64,000 bases of DNA from Ilumatobacteraceae bacterium (GTDB lineage: Bacteria; Actinomycetota; Acidimicrobiia; Acidimicrobiales; Ilumatobacteraceae): positions 1-64,000 of the forward strand of contig JALRBS010000143.1 of the NCBI GenBank assembly GCA_023262325.1, in the 5' to 3' direction. The notes beneath the pieces were generated by a model. It did no database searches. It was not told the origin of the DNA and saw only the letters and a list, made by a program, of their open reading frames with translations. The position numbers and the translations under genes are program-made. Of this stretch, positions 44,161 to 53,571 are shown in pieces (the first letter of the stretch is position 1; every line of letters begins with the position of its first letter).

Positions 44161-45003
44161 ATGGCTCGAGCACATCTCCACGCTGCGGCTGTCATGCTGT
44201 CCGTGCTCGTTGCCGGATGCGGGGCGTCGAATGCGACCGCGAATGTCGTCGTGCCGAGTTCAACCATCGCCGGAGTCGGTGTGCTCCCTGGCCCGTTAAG
44301 CGATGCGAGTCAACGTTCGAGCCCACAGCCGGTGGAGGCATCGATTGCGGAAGACGACGCTGCAGTTCGACCTGCAGATCTTGGGCTGCCGAGTATCGGT
44401 CAGTTGGCGCAAGGTAAGCGTGTCATCGTGATCGGAGATTCGATTCTTGCGTCAACCTCGCCGCGTTTTGGAGGGTCGCTCTGTGACCGTCTCGTCGAGG
44501 CCGGTTGGGATGTCGAAATTGATGCTGAACCGGGTCGTTTCATCACCTTCGCCGACAAAGTGCTCGACGCACGTTTTCACCCAGATGCTGGACTCGACTG
44601 GGATGCCGTCGTCATGTTCTTTGGCAGTAATTACAGCGGGAGTCGAACTGAGTTTGAATCGTCGTTGCGAGCGTTACTCGAGCGAGTTCAGCCTCGACCA
44701 GTGGTGCTGTTGACGGTCACTGAGTTTCAGACGAGCCGAGTGGCAGTGAATGACACGATCCGAGACGTTGCTGGCGAAAGCGATGCGATTCATGTCATCG
44801 ACTGGGCGCGCATTACCGAAGCGGAACCGGGGCTTTTGGCGTACGACGGGCTCCACCTTTCACAGGCAGGGAAGAACCGGATAACGACAGAAATTGTGCT
44901 CGCATTTGGCACATCTCCGACATTCCTCAGCGAGTCAAGCGGGCAATGCCTCGAGACATTGTTCACCGACGATGAACTGCCGGTGCCGGACGACGGCTCG
45001 TAG
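44161..45003 (+). CDS. SGNH/GDSL-like hydrolase lipoprotein
   Basis: 280-residue exported protein. A signal peptide ends in the lipobox LVAGC with Cys20, so it should be lipid-anchored outside the cell. After a Ser/Pro/Ala-rich linker (about 22-80), an SGNH fold follows: block I VIVIGDSILAS with the Ser nucleophile, FFGSNYSGS supplying the Gly/Asn oxyanion residues, and DGLHLSQAGKN with catalytic Asp and His. Family members remove acyl groups from lipids or polysaccharides; the target is unknown. The ABC-F gene starts 10 bases after its stop. Confidence 0.82.
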   Translation: MARAHLHAAAVMLSVLVAGCGASNATANVVVPSSTIAGVGVLPGPLSDASQRSSPQPVEASIAEDDAAVRPADLGLPSIGQLAQGKRVIVIGDSILASTSPRFGGSLCDRLVEAGWDVEIDAEPGRFITFADKVLDARFHPDAGLDWDAVVMFFGSNYSGSRTEFESSLRALLERVQPRPVVLLTVTEFQTSRVAVNDTIRDVAGESDAIHVIDWARITEAEPGLLAYDGLHLSQAGKNRITTEIVLAFGTSPTFLSESSGQCLETLFTDDELPVPDDGS

Positions 45004-45006
45004 CCT
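45001..45006 (+). promoter_or_regulatory. Leaderless -10 element using the upstream stop codon (TAGCCT)
   Basis: TAGCCT contains the TAG stop of the lipoprotein gene and is followed by 6 bases and the ABC-F GTG at 45013. It is the same hexamer and arrangement as at 17144-17149. Confidence 0.5.
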
Positions 45007-45012
45007 GTCGAG

Positions 45013-46629
45013 GTGCTGCAAGTTCGTTCGTTATCCGTCGAGGTAGGCGGACGACATGTCGTCGAAGGTGCAACCTTCACCGTTGCGGCCCGCGACAAGG
45101 TTGGCATCGTCGGTCGTAATGGAGCCGGAAAGACCTCGCTCTTTCGGGTGCTCGGTGGCGTTTCTGAGGCCTCGGCTGGCACGGTGCTGCGCAAAGGCGG
45201 GTTCGGGTACCTCCCTCAAGATCCACGAATTGGTGGAGAATCGGATTCGAAGCGGGCGATACGTCACGTGCTGTCGGGTCGACAAATTGATGAGCAGGTT
45301 GCGCGTATCGAGAAGTTGCGAGCTGCAATGGAGGAGTCGCCGGGCAACGAAGCGGTCGAGAGGTATTCACGAGCGGAGGAATCCTTTCGGATAACGGGTG
45401 GCTATGCCGCCGAAAGTGAAGCGCGTGCGATTGCCTCTGGACTCGGACTTGGGCAGGATCGCCTCGACCTCGAACTCGGCGTGCTGTCCGGAGGTGAGCG
45501 TCGACGGGTCGAGCTCGCTCGCATTCTTTTTGCCGGCTCCGACGTGCTCTGTCTGGACGAGCCGACAAACCACCTCGATATCGATGCCAAGCAGTGGTTG
45601 CTTGGATTTCTACGTCAGTATCGCGGCGCACTACTCGTCATCAGCCACGACCTCGAACTGCTTGACGAGGCGATTACCCGCGTGCTCCACCTCGATCGCC
45701 CGAATGAGGGCGACACCGGCACACTTATTGAATATCGAGGTACGTATAGCCAATATGTTGCAGCGCGGGCCGAAGATGAACGTCGTCAGGCGAAACTGGC
45801 CGCACAACAGGATCGTGAGATTGCCCGGATGCAGCGTGTCGTCGATCGTTTTGGCGCTAAGGCAACGAAGGCTGCGATGGCACACAACATGGAGAAACGG
45901 ATCGCTCGATTGGAGTCCGATCGTGTGCACGCGCCTGACAGCGGGCGTCGTATTGAGGTGAAATTTCCAGATCCTCCGCCGTGTGGGGTCACGGTTGTCA
46001 CCGTGTCATCGCTATGCAAGGGGTTCGCCGGACCGTCGGTCTTTGAAGACGTCGGTTTCGATCTCGGCAGAGGCGAGCGACTGCTCGTGCTCGGGTTGAA
46101 CGGCGCTGGCAAGACGACGATGTTGCGAATTCTTGCTGGTGAATTGGTTGCCGATCTCGGTGACGTGACCTTCGGACACCAAGTTGCGGTCGGCTACTAC
46201 GCGCAGGAGCATGACAACCTCGATCCGGATCGGAGTCTGCTTGAAAATCTTCGACAGTCGGTGCCGGCAGGAATTGGTCTGACCGAAACATCGCTGCGCT
46301 CGTTGCTCGGCATGTTTGGCTTGAGTGGTGACAAGGTGATGCAGCCCGCAGGAACGTTGTCGGGTGGAGAAAAGACAAAGCTGGCGCTTGCGATGTTGAT
46401 GACTGGTAGAAATAATTTGCTGCTGCTTGACGAGCCCACGAACAACCTTGACCCCGCTTCGCGTGAGGCGGTTGGCGAGGCATTATCACGATGGCCTGGC
46501 GCGCTCATCCTTGTGAGCCACGACACTGAGTTTGTCGAACGACTGTCTCCGACCAAGGTGCTCTTGCTGCCGGATGCAGATCTGGATTATTTCAATGACG
46601 AATGGCTCGAATTGGTTGAACTGTCGTGA
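45013..46629 (+). CDS. ABC-F family ATPase
   Basis: Soluble protein of 538 residues with two ABC domains and no membrane segment. Walker A motifs are GRNGAGKTS (34-42) and GLNGAGKTT; signatures are LSGGERRR and LSGGEKTK; Walker B motifs are LCLDEPTNHLD and LLLDEPTNNLD. The linker between them (about residues 235-300) is rich in Arg, Gln and Glu, as in ribosome-binding ABC-F proteins that act on stalled translation. The specific subfamily (EttA, Uup or antibiotic-resistance type) cannot be decided. It ends 3 bases from the convergent fumarase stop. Confidence 0.93.
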   Translation: MLQVRSLSVEVGGRHVVEGATFTVAARDKVGIVGRNGAGKTSLFRVLGGVSEASAGTVLRKGGFGYLPQDPRIGGESDSKRAIRHVLSGRQIDEQVARIEKLRAAMEESPGNEAVERYSRAEESFRITGGYAAESEARAIASGLGLGQDRLDLELGVLSGGERRRVELARILFAGSDVLCLDEPTNHLDIDAKQWLLGFLRQYRGALLVISHDLELLDEAITRVLHLDRPNEGDTGTLIEYRGTYSQYVAARAEDERRQAKLAAQQDREIARMQRVVDRFGAKATKAAMAHNMEKRIARLESDRVHAPDSGRRIEVKFPDPPPCGVTVVTVSSLCKGFAGPSVFEDVGFDLGRGERLLVLGLNGAGKTTMLRILAGELVADLGDVTFGHQVAVGYYAQEHDNLDPDRSLLENLRQSVPAGIGLTETSLRSLLGMFGLSGDKVMQPAGTLSGGEKTKLALAMLMTGRNNLLLLDEPTNNLDPASREAVGEALSRWPGALILVSHDTEFVERLSPTKVLLLPDADLDYFNDEWLELVELS

Positions 46630-46632
46630 CCG

Positions 46633-48300
46633 CTAGTTGATCTTGACGCCGACCGCGCGAGTAGCCGCTTCGGCTCGAACCTCTTCGAAAAAATCATTTC
46701 CTTTGTCATCGACGACGATGAAGGCGGGAAAGTCCCGTACTTCGATTTTCCACACCGCTTCCATACCGAGTTCGGGGTACTCGAGCACTTCGACTGATGT
46801 GATGTTGTCCTGGGCGAGACGAGCGGCAGGTCCACCGATTGAACCGAGATAGAACCCCCCATGGGTTGCACACGAGTCGGTGACCTGTCTCGATCGGTTT
46901 CCTTTCGCAAGCATCACGAATGAACCTCCGGCCGCTTGGAACTGGCCGACATACGAGTCCATGCGACCTGCCGTAGTCGGCCCGAAGGACCCCGATGGCA
47001 ACCCTTCTGGGGTTTTCGCTGGTCCCGCGTAGTAGACGCAGTGATCACGAAGGTACGACGGCATGTCCTCGCCGGCATCAAGTCGTTCTTTGATCTTCGC
47101 GTGAGCGATGTCGCGTGCAACAACCATCGGACCAGAAAGCATCACACGGGTTCGTACCGGGTAGGAGGAAAGTTGCGCTCGAATCTCATCCATTGGCTGA
47201 GTGAGGTCGATATGAACTATCTCGCCAGCGGCGAGCTGGGTTTCATCGACTTCCGGAAGGAATCGGGCTGGGTCGTGTTCGAGTTGTTCGAGAAATACGC
47301 CATTGCGAGTGATTTTGCCGAGCATCTGACGATCGGCAGAGCACGAGACCGCCATCGCAACAGGACAGGACGCACCATGTCGCGGCAGTCGAATGATTCG
47401 GACGTCGTGGCAGAAATATTTTCCACCGAACTGCGCTCCGATGCCGGTTTGACGGCTGAGCTCCAGCACCTTTGTTTCGAGTTTGAGGTCGCGGAATCCG
47501 TGGCCGAGCGCAGATCCTTCAGTTGGCAACGCATCGAGATACCGCGCCGATGCAAGTTTTGCCGTTTCGACGGCGAACTCGGCGGAGGTTCCTCCGATCA
47601 CAATGGCGAGGTGGTAGGGCGGGCAGGCCGCCGTGCCGAGGGATTGCATCTTTTCGTAGATCCACGGAAGCAGCGTTGATTCGTTGAGCAGCGCCTTTGT
47701 TTCTTGAAACAGGTAACTCTTGTTCGCGCTACCTCCACCCTTGGCCATGAAGAGGAACTTGTACTCATCGCCCTCGGTGGCAGAAATTTTGATCTCGGCC
47801 GGAAGGTTGGTACCGGTGTTTTTCTCCTCGTACATGTCGAGTGGCGCCATTTGGCTGTATCGCAGATTTGAGGTGAGGTAGGTGTCCTGCACGCCTGCTG
47901 CAATTGCGACCTCATCGCCGCCGCCGGTGATCACAAATTCACCCTTCTTTGCTTTCACGAGCGCCGTGCCGGTGTCCTGGCACATCGGCAGAATGCCCCC
48001 AGCAGCGACTGCGGCATTCTTCAATAGGTCGAGCGCGACGAAGCGGTCGTTATCACTCGCTTCCGGATCGTCGAGTATCGATCGAAGTTGTGCGAGGTGG
48101 GTACTTCTGAGGAAGTGTGCGATCTCACGCATCGCTTCGGCGGTCAAGCTGCGAATCGCGGCAGGGTCGACCCGCAACATGTCACCGAGAGGGGTGGCGA
48201 CGACGGTCACTCCGTCGGTGCTGATGAGGCGATACTCGGTTGTGTCAGGACCCAGTGGCAGAAGTTCGGTAAACCAGTCGGGGGCGTTGGTGACGGCCAT
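46633..48300 (-). CDS. fum: Fumarate hydratase, class I (iron-sulfur)
   Basis: Converts fumarate to malate in the TCA cycle using a 4Fe-4S cluster. The 555-residue single-chain product has the three cluster-cysteine regions: [10 protein letters not shown], the [16 protein letters not shown] segment and [14 protein letters not shown]. Both the alpha part and the C-terminal beta part are fused, as in E. coli FumA. Most Actinobacteria use class II FumC, which may also exist elsewhere in the genome. It is preceded by TAGGGT at 6 bases. Confidence 0.94.
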   Translation of the reverse strand: MAVTNAPDWFTELLPLGPDTTEYRLISTDGVTVVATPLGDMLRVDPAAIRSLTAEAMREIAHFLRSTHLAQLRSILDDPEASDNDRFVALDLLKNAAVAAGGILPMCQDTGTALVKAKKGEFVITGGGDEVAIAAGVQDTYLTSNLRYSQMAPLDMYEEKNTGTNLPAEIKISATEGDEYKFLFMAKGGGSANKSYLFQETKALLNESTLLPWIYEKMQSLGTAACPPYHLAIVIGGTSAEFAVETAKLASARYLDALPTEGSALGHGFRDLKLETKVLELSRQTGIGAQFGGKYFCHDVRIIRLPRHGASCPVAMAVSCSADRQMLGKITRNGVFLEQLEHDPARFLPEVDETQLAAGEIVHIDLTQPMDEIRAQLSSYPVRTRVMLSGPMVVARDIAHAKIKERLDAGEDMPSYLRDHCVYYAGPAKTPEGLPSGSFGPTTAGRMDSYVGQFQAAGGSFVMLAKGNRSRQVTDSCATHGGFYLGSIGGPAARLAQDNITSVEVLEYPELGMEAVWKIEVRDFPAFIVVDDKGNDFFEEVRAEAATRAVGVKIN

Positions 48301-48306
48301 GCCGAA

Positions 48307-48312
48307 ACCCTA
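48307..48312 (-). promoter_or_regulatory. Leaderless -10 element of the fumarase gene (TAGGGT)
   Basis: On the minus strand TAGGGT is followed by 6 bases and the ATG at 48300. It lies in the 27-base gap after the TauE-like gene, so the fumarase gene can be transcribed on its own. Confidence 0.55.
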
Positions 48313-48327
48313 CGTCGCCGGGAGGGG

Positions 48328-49083
48328 TTACCGCATTTCGATGAGGGTCTCGGTGAGCAGCACGACGGCCGACACGGAGCACATACTGAGCAGTGCGAGC
48401 CGCACTCGATGCTCAGGCAAGCGAGAAATTAAGGGTCGAGAAAGTACCAGTCCAAGCGCAACACCTGGGAGGAGAAGCAGGCACAGCAAGAGATGCCGCC
48501 GCTCGACAGCGCCGACGAGGAGCAAGCCGGTGAACGAGAACACCGCCCCAACACCAAAAAACACTGCGAGGGTTGCCCGTGTCGTTGACGGGCGTGCGTG
48601 CTGGTATGCAATTGCCATTGGCGGTCCACCGATTCCGGCTGCGGTTCCAGAGAATCCGGATGCGAGCCCGGCGATGAGCAGGTTTCGACGTGATGTCGTC
48701 ACTCGATACCCGGTGACCGACGTTGCGACAGCAACGAGAACGGAGATGCCGACAAGGAAATGGATCGTTGCGGTGCCGGTTGATGCGACGACGAGCGACC
48801 CGATGATGACACCGGGTAAGCGTCCTGCAAGGGCGAGTCCAGCATCAGCCCATGCGACGTCGTGAAACTCCCGTCGAGCGACACCGATACTGAGTGGCCA
48901 CACCATGACGACTGTGGTGACTGGGATGAATGCTGGATCGATGAGCGCAAGAAAGGGGGCGGCGAGCAGTGCCATGCCGAGGCCAATGGTTGCCTGAATT
49001 GCAGCGCCAAGTGCGATGACAAGAACGCACAGCAGTGCCAAGCGCCAATCGATGCCGACGACGGTGAGACCGAGAAGCGCCAC
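48328..49083 (-). CDS. Sulfite exporter TauE/SafE family protein
   Basis: 251-residue membrane protein with about eight helices. The two family glycine-rich repeats are seen as IGLGMALLAAPFLALI and ASGFSGTAAGIGGPPMAIAYQ. Members move sulfite, sulfoacetate or other organic anions out of or into cells. The GTG start directly follows the hrpB stop (TAAGTG), so it is cotranslated with hrpB. With the YeeE pair at 19.6-20.6 kb it is the second putative sulfur-compound carrier in the window. Confidence 0.87.
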   Translation of the reverse strand: MALLGLTVVGIDWRLALLCVLVIALGAAIQATIGLGMALLAAPFLALIDPAFIPVTTVVMVWPLSIGVARREFHDVAWADAGLALAGRLPGVIIGSLVVASTGTATIHFLVGISVLVAVATSVTGYRVTTSRRNLLIAGLASGFSGTAAGIGGPPMAIAYQHARPSTTRATLAVFFGVGAVFSFTGLLLVGAVERRHLLLCLLLLPGVALGLVLSRPLISRLPEHRVRLALLSMCSVSAVVLLTETLIEMR

Positions 49084-51612
49084 TTACGTTTCATCCCTTT
49101 TCAGACGACCGGGACGTTCGATTTGTGGCTTGTCGGGCCAACGATGCTTCGGGTATCGACCGGCGAGGTCCTTTCGCACTTCAGCCCACGACCCCCGCCA
49201 GAAACCGGGCAGGTCCGAGGTCACTTGAATCGGGCGATTCGCGGGCGACAGTAAGTGCATCGTGACCGGGAGTCCGCAGACTGTCGGATGGGTATCGAGT
49301 CCGAAGAGGTCTTGCACCCGCACGGCGACTGACGGACATGGTTCACCGTTGTCGTCGAAGTACGTGATCCCAGTTGTGTGCCCAGTTGGAAGAATCAGCG
49401 CCGATGGAGCGATCTCGTCGAGGTCAGCGCCTTGCGGCCATGGAAGTTGCGCTCGCAGCAGCATTGCGATGTCGAGTGATTCGAGGTCACGTCGCGAGGT
49501 CGCGTTCGAGATGTAGGGGACGAGCCACATCTCGAGTGACGCTGTGAGCCCCTTGTTCGACCAGTCAGGCCATGGTTCGCCGATGATGACATTGCAGAAT
49601 CGGACACGGTCCCGAAGTGACGTCGCCGTCGGAGTCCACTGGATGATGCCGAGTTCGGTCGAACGGACCCGGTTGATGAGCGCACGCACCGTTTCTTCGC
49701 CGCTCGTTGGCGGCATGAGACGTTCACTGAGGCGGAGTGATCCGAGACGGCGTTCGACGCGCATCGCAAGGTCATCTCGACCTTTGTTCCATTCAAGTGT
49801 GGACCGTTCGGAATACGCATCGGGCAACTGTTGAAAATGTTCGATCACCGAAGCCTCGTCGACAGTTGCGGCGAGACGCACGCGGGCGCGATCGCGACGT
49901 CCATCGAGATCGGCGGCGACGATGAATTGACTTGTTGCAATGCTGTGCTCAGCCGGAAGCCATGCCCCAGAGCCAGAGGTAAGTTGAAATTGGCCCTCTC
50001 GACGTTGCATCGCGACGCGGTCCGGGAATCCTGAGATGAGGGTGGATCCGATATTCGCTGGGTTGATGTCAGATCGGTCGTAGGTGATTCCGATTCGTCG
50101 AGCGATATCGATCGCGCGGCGTTCAACATTTCGAGCGGCGTTTCGGTCGAGGTGATCGTCATACGGCTGCGGAATGCGGTCGCCGATGAGTGCCTCGATT
50201 CGGATCGTGAGATCGGGTGAAATGTCGTCTGGTCGACCTCGCAGAATGTCACGTTCGTCGAGCAGAGCGGCGAGCAGTACGCCGAGCGAATTCGGATGAT
50301 CTGCAACCAGTCGTGCGAGGCGTGGATGAAGCGGCAGCCGCAACATGTGGTTGCCGATGTCTGTCACGTTGGTCCCATCGAGCGCGCCCAGCTGTTCGAG
50401 CAGGCTCAGGGCTGACTTCATCGCTGCGGTGGATGGTTGGGTGATGAATCGAAGGTGTCGTAGGTCGCCACCCCACTTCGCTAATTCGAGCGCGAAACCA
50501 GTGAGGTCGACCGATGAGATTTCTGGTTCGGGGTACGCGGGTCGGCTCGAGTGCTCGATCTGGCTCCACATTCGGTAACACACTCCCGGCGCCACACGCC
50601 CGGCGCGCCCAGCGCGCTGGTCGGCCGATGAGCGGCTTGTCGCGATCGTCGTCAGCCGACTCATTCCGTTGCGGACGTCGAACCGTGGTGTGCGTACAAG
50701 TCCCGAATCAATGACGATCGTGACGCCGTCAACCGTGAGTGAGGTTTCAGCAATGTCGGTACTGAGAATGATGCGGCGGCGCCCAGTGTTGGCGCCCCTC
50801 AACGCGGCATCCTGTTCGTCCTTTGGCACCGCTCCAGCGAGGCGATGAATATCGACGAGTGGTCCAACCATCGAACTGAGCGATTCCCGCACTCCATTGA
50901 TCTCTCCGATTCCAGGCAGAAAGACGAGCATGTCGCCATCGTCGTTTGAGAGCGCTTCGACGATGGTGTGGGCAATGGCCGGGACGATTGCTGGACGTTT
51001 GCCTCGGCTGTCAGGCAGGGGCCGCCAGCGAATGTCGACGTCAAAGTTTCGACCGGTGGCGGTGACAATTGGTGCGTCTCCGAGAAGTCTCGCGAAGCGT
51101 TCGGTGTCTGCGGTGGCAGACATTGTGCAAATTGAGAGATCTGGTCGAATTGTCGATGCGACATCAAGAATGAACGCGAGTCCAAGATCGGTGGCCAGGT
51201 TGCGTTCATGCACTTCGTCAAATATGACGACCTCGGTGTCCGCAATCTCGGGAGTGTGCTGAAGGCGTCTGGTGAGAATCCCCTCGGTGACCACTTCGAT
51301 TCTCGTGTCATCACTCGTGATGTTCTCGTCCCGAGTTCGAAATCCGATGAAGGTCCCAACCGCTGTGCCGTTGAGATCCGACATACGTTCAGCGACGGCG
51401 CGTGCGGCGAGTCGGCGTGGTTCAAGCACGACAATTCGACCGGAAAACCGGGGGTCGTTGGCAAGGACGAGAGGAAAGATGGTCGACTTGCCGGCCCCAG
51501 GTGGCGCGGAAATGACAAGGCGCCGACGGTCGGCAAGCGAGTCGATTGCAGTTGTTACGACTGCGTTGATCGGAAGGTCGGGCAGCGAATTGCCACTCGG
51601 CGATTCGGGCAC
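49084..51612 (-). CDS. hrpB: ATP-dependent helicase HrpB
   Basis: DEAH-type RNA-helicase-like protein. From GTG 51612 it is 842 residues, close to the family length of about 820. It shows Walker A APPGAGKST (36-44), motif Ia VLEPRRLAARA, DEVH at 132-135, SAT in CTMSATAD, STDIAETSLTVDGV, QRAGRAGRVAPG and a C-terminal HrpB domain with LPTGHTTGITYFDDNGEP. The cellular role is poorly known. An open reading extends to 51840 but would overlap the upstream gene heavily, so the GTG 8 bases after that gene's stop is preferred. Confidence 0.92.
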   Translation of the reverse strand: MPESPSGNSLPDLPINAVVTTAIDSLADRRRLVISAPPGAGKSTIFPLVLANDPRFSGRIVVLEPRRLAARAVAERMSDLNGTAVGTFIGFRTRDENITSDDTRIEVVTEGILTRRLQHTPEIADTEVVIFDEVHERNLATDLGLAFILDVASTIRPDLSICTMSATADTERFARLLGDAPIVTATGRNFDVDIRWRPLPDSRGKRPAIVPAIAHTIVEALSNDDGDMLVFLPGIGEINGVRESLSSMVGPLVDIHRLAGAVPKDEQDAALRGANTGRRRIILSTDIAETSLTVDGVTIVIDSGLVRTPRFDVRNGMSRLTTIATSRSSADQRAGRAGRVAPGVCYRMWSQIEHSSRPAYPEPEISSVDLTGFALELAKWGGDLRHLRFITQPSTAAMKSALSLLEQLGALDGTNVTDIGNHMLRLPLHPRLARLVADHPNSLGVLLAALLDERDILRGRPDDISPDLTIRIEALIGDRIPQPYDDHLDRNAARNVERRAIDIARRIGITYDRSDINPANIGSTLISGFPDRVAMQRREGQFQLTSGSGAWLPAEHSIATSQFIVAADLDGRRDRARVRLAATVDEASVIEHFQQLPDAYSERSTLEWNKGRDDLAMRVERRLGSLRLSERLMPPTSGEETVRALINRVRSTELGIIQWTPTATSLRDRVRFCNVIIGEPWPDWSNKGLTASLEMWLVPYISNATSRRDLESLDIAMLLRAQLPWPQGADLDEIAPSALILPTGHTTGITYFDDNGEPCPSVAVRVQDLFGLDTHPTVCGLPVTMHLLSPANRPIQVTSDLPGFWRGSWAEVRKDLAGRYPKHRWPDKPQIERPGRLKRDET

Positions 51613-51619
51613 GTTGTGC

Positions 51620-52108
51620 TCAGCCGAGCGCGGGTGAACCCGAGAATGGCGCCGGGTCACCCGGTAACGGAATGGTTGGGGTCCGCCAGGCGGTCGCTTC
51701 GGTGATCGCTGTCGCAACGCTGCGCCACTCAGCGGGGTTCCAGCCTTCAGCCGACGCGGCAAGAGTGCCATCGACCCGTATGAAGGTGAATGCGGGCAAT
51801 GTGGAGAGTCCGAGTTCGCGAACGATTGATCGGTCGGCATCGCAGAAGGTGAGGAAATCGCGAGCGATCGGTCCGAGGAATGCGTTCGTGTCGTCTTCGC
51901 CTGCCGTCACAATGAGGCACACTCGCGCGTGGCACCCGCGGAGCTCCTCAAGAATTCGCAGCGCCGACTTCAACACCCATGAGCTTTCGTTGGTGTACGG
52001 GTCAAGCACGACTGCTGCAAGGTGGAACGTGGTGAGCCACTCGGACAACTCACGGGCTTCGGCGCCGAGCGCCTGCAGATTGAGAGTGTCCGGAAGTTTC
52101 GTGCTCAC
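51620..52108 (-). CDS. Thioredoxin-fold protein without a CxxC motif
   Basis: 162-residue protein with a thioredoxin-like layout: a strand AAVVLDPYTNESSWVLKSAL where thioredoxins have the CxxC loop (here Thr-Asn-Glu-Ser, no cysteines), LTFCDADRSIVRELGLSTLP with a cis-Pro-type turn, and AFTFIRVDGTLAASAEGW. The redox cysteines are absent, so it is not an ordinary thioredoxin; it may be a binding or chaperone-like member. GTG 52108 has TACGAT 8 bases upstream. It heads the minus-strand run hrpB, TauE-like, fumarase. Confidence 0.65.
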   Translation of the reverse strand: MSTKLPDTLNLQALGAEARELSEWLTTFHLAAVVLDPYTNESSWVLKSALRILEELRGCHARVCLIVTAGEDDTNAFLGPIARDFLTFCDADRSIVRELGLSTLPAFTFIRVDGTLAASAEGWNPAEWRSVATAITEATAWRTPTIPLPGDPAPFSGSPALG

Positions 52109-52116
52109 GAGTTGAG

Positions 52117-52122
52117 ATCGTA
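52117..52122 (-). promoter_or_regulatory. Probable -10 element of the thioredoxin-fold gene (TACGAT)
   Basis: On the minus strand TACGAT is followed by 8 bases and the GTG at 52108. It lies 49 bases from the divergent hexamer of the 52184 gene. Confidence 0.4.
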
Positions 52123-52171
52123 GCGACTTGGCAGGAGTGCTCACCAACATGTGAGGGGGGTGCGATGTCGC

Positions 52172-52177
52172 TACGGT
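52172..52177 (+). promoter_or_regulatory. Leaderless -10 element of the 52184 gene (TACGGT)
   Basis: TACGGT is followed by 6 bases and the GTG at 52184, which selects that start over the in-frame codon at 52151. Confidence 0.55.
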
Positions 52178-52183
52178 GGTCAT

Positions 52184-52732
52184 GTGCATCCGCTTGAGTA
52201 CCTCCGCTCGGTCGCGCGTCACACGCGTGCGGATGGCGTGCATGTTGCACAGGAATTTGCCGGACTTGTCGGTGGCTGGGGTCTGAGCGGACCTGAGCTC
52301 ATCGTTGCTGCGCGTCGCCTTCTCGATCGACGTCCTGATGCAGTTGAGTTGTGGTGGGCGGCGTCGGTGATCGTTGCAGCACGCGATGAACGCAGCGCTG
52401 CACGCTGTGTTGAGGAGGTGCTCGATGAGCCACATGCTTGGCCTGACACGCAGAATCGTGTCGTGTTGGTCGACGCCGCCTCGCCGCAACGATGTCTTGT
52501 CTCGGGTCGATCGCTCGACGTTGTCGCTGAAGCTGAACAACTCGAGCTGCCGGTATCTCTCGTCGTTGGTCAAGGTTGCGAGGTCCCCGACGAGTACATC
52601 GACCGCATACGAGAGGCGATTGAGGCGCGCGGTGAGCGTGTCGGTGAGATTGATCGATCGAAATTCGAGGTGACGAGCGGATCCGAGCGGTGTCCTTTTG
52701 CGCCCGAGTTGTTGCGACGCTCGGCGATGTAG
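52184..52732 (+). CDS. Protein of unknown function
   Basis: 182-residue soluble protein that I do not recognise. The first half is helical (EYLRSVARHTRADGVH, then LIVAARRLLDRRPDAVELWW). The second half has alternating hydrophobic strands around VVLVDAASPQRCLVSGRSL and LPVSLVVGQGCEVPD, a Rossmann-like arrangement reminiscent of the eIF2B-like/sugar-isomerase fold, which is only a guess. There are no membrane segments and no obvious catalytic motif. GC use resembles its neighbours. It is divergent from the thioredoxin-fold gene and upstream of the HAD gene. Confidence 0.72.
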   Translation: MHPLEYLRSVARHTRADGVHVAQEFAGLVGGWGLSGPELIVAARRLLDRRPDAVELWWAASVIVAARDERSAARCVEEVLDEPHAWPDTQNRVVLVDAASPQRCLVSGRSLDVVAEAEQLELPVSLVVGQGCEVPDEYIDRIREAIEARGERVGEIDRSKFEVTSGSERCPFAPELLRRSAM

Positions 52733-52776
52733 CGCTGGCGACTGTGCCGAGGTGCCCGATCGATACATTGGTGATC

Positions 52777-52827
52777 GTGTCGCCATCAATCTGCGTGAGG
52801 TGTGACGAATTGGCGTGGCGCTCATGA
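52777..52827 (+). CDS. Possible 16-codon leader peptide upstream of the HAD gene
   Basis: GTG 52777 is preceded by TACATT (52764-52769) at 7 bases, the same leaderless arrangement as elsewhere. The reading gives a 16-residue peptide with one Cys pair region (ICVRC) and ends in TGA at 52825, overlapping an ATG of the HAD frame at 52824. It could couple or tune translation of the HAD gene. The support is positional only. Confidence 0.28.
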   Translation: MSPSICVRCDELAWRS

Positions 52828-53522
52828 CTCTTCAGCCAGGGGCGTTCGATGCCGTGCTCTTTGACGCTGGGGGCGTTCTCGTGTTGCCTGACCCGACAGT
52901 GCTCGCTCCGTTATTGCAACCCTTCGGGGGTTCACCCGACCTAGCGCTACATCGACGGGCTCACTACGCGGCAATGGCGGCGAAATCGCGAGCTGGTGAC
53001 GACGAGTCATCGTGGGACACGTACAACCTTGAGTATGTGGCAACGGTCGGGGTTGCCGCCAATGAACGCGATCGTGCTGCACGCTTGTTGGGTAAGACGA
53101 GAACCGCTGATTTGTGGCGGTGGGCAATTCCAGAGAGTGTTGACGCGCTTCGGGCTCTCGAATCTCTATCGGTGCCAATGTCGGTCGTATCGAATGCGGC
53201 TGGGCAAATCGAGTGGGTTCTCAACTGGGCTGGAATTTGCCAACGTGGCCAGGGTCGGGGTGTCGCAATGCGCGCAGTGATCGACTCCGATGTCGTTGGG
53301 GTGGCGAAGCCGGACCCTCGTATTTTCGAGTTTGCGTTGGCGCTTCACAAAGAGACACCTCGCGAGCGAATTCTCTACGTCGGCGACTCGGTCATGATGG
53401 ACGTCGCTGGGTCTCGTGCTGCTGGTTTGCACCCGGTCCTCATTGACCCATACGACGATCACGAGGGTGCTGATTCCGACCGAATTCATGCACTCTCTGA
53501 CCTCCTCACGCTATTCGCGTAA
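52815..53522 (+). CDS. HAD-superfamily hydrolase
   Basis: 235-residue haloacid-dehalogenase-like phosphatase. Motif I is VLFDAGGVLV, with the nucleophile Asp but Gly in place of the usual second Asp of DxD, a variant found in several HAD subgroups. Motif II is SVVSNAAGQ, the Lys is in VVGVAKPDPRIF, and motif IV is ILYVGDSVMMDVAGSRAAG. A helical cap lies between motifs I and II. The start is GTG 52815 or ATG 52824, the latter overlapping the small leader reading. The substrate is unknown. Confidence 0.86.
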   Translation: MALMTLQPGAFDAVLFDAGGVLVLPDPTVLAPLLQPFGGSPDLALHRRAHYAAMAAKSRAGDDESSWDTYNLEYVATVGVAANERDRAARLLGKTRTADLWRWAIPESVDALRALESLSVPMSVVSNAAGQIEWVLNWAGICQRGQGRGVAMRAVIDSDVVGVAKPDPRIFEFALALHKETPRERILYVGDSVMMDVAGSRAAGLHPVLIDPYDDHEGADSDRIHALSDLLTLFA

Positions 53523-53571
53523 TACGTCGTCAGATACCCGCGTGACCGTCATTGCAGTGCACGAGCAGCGA

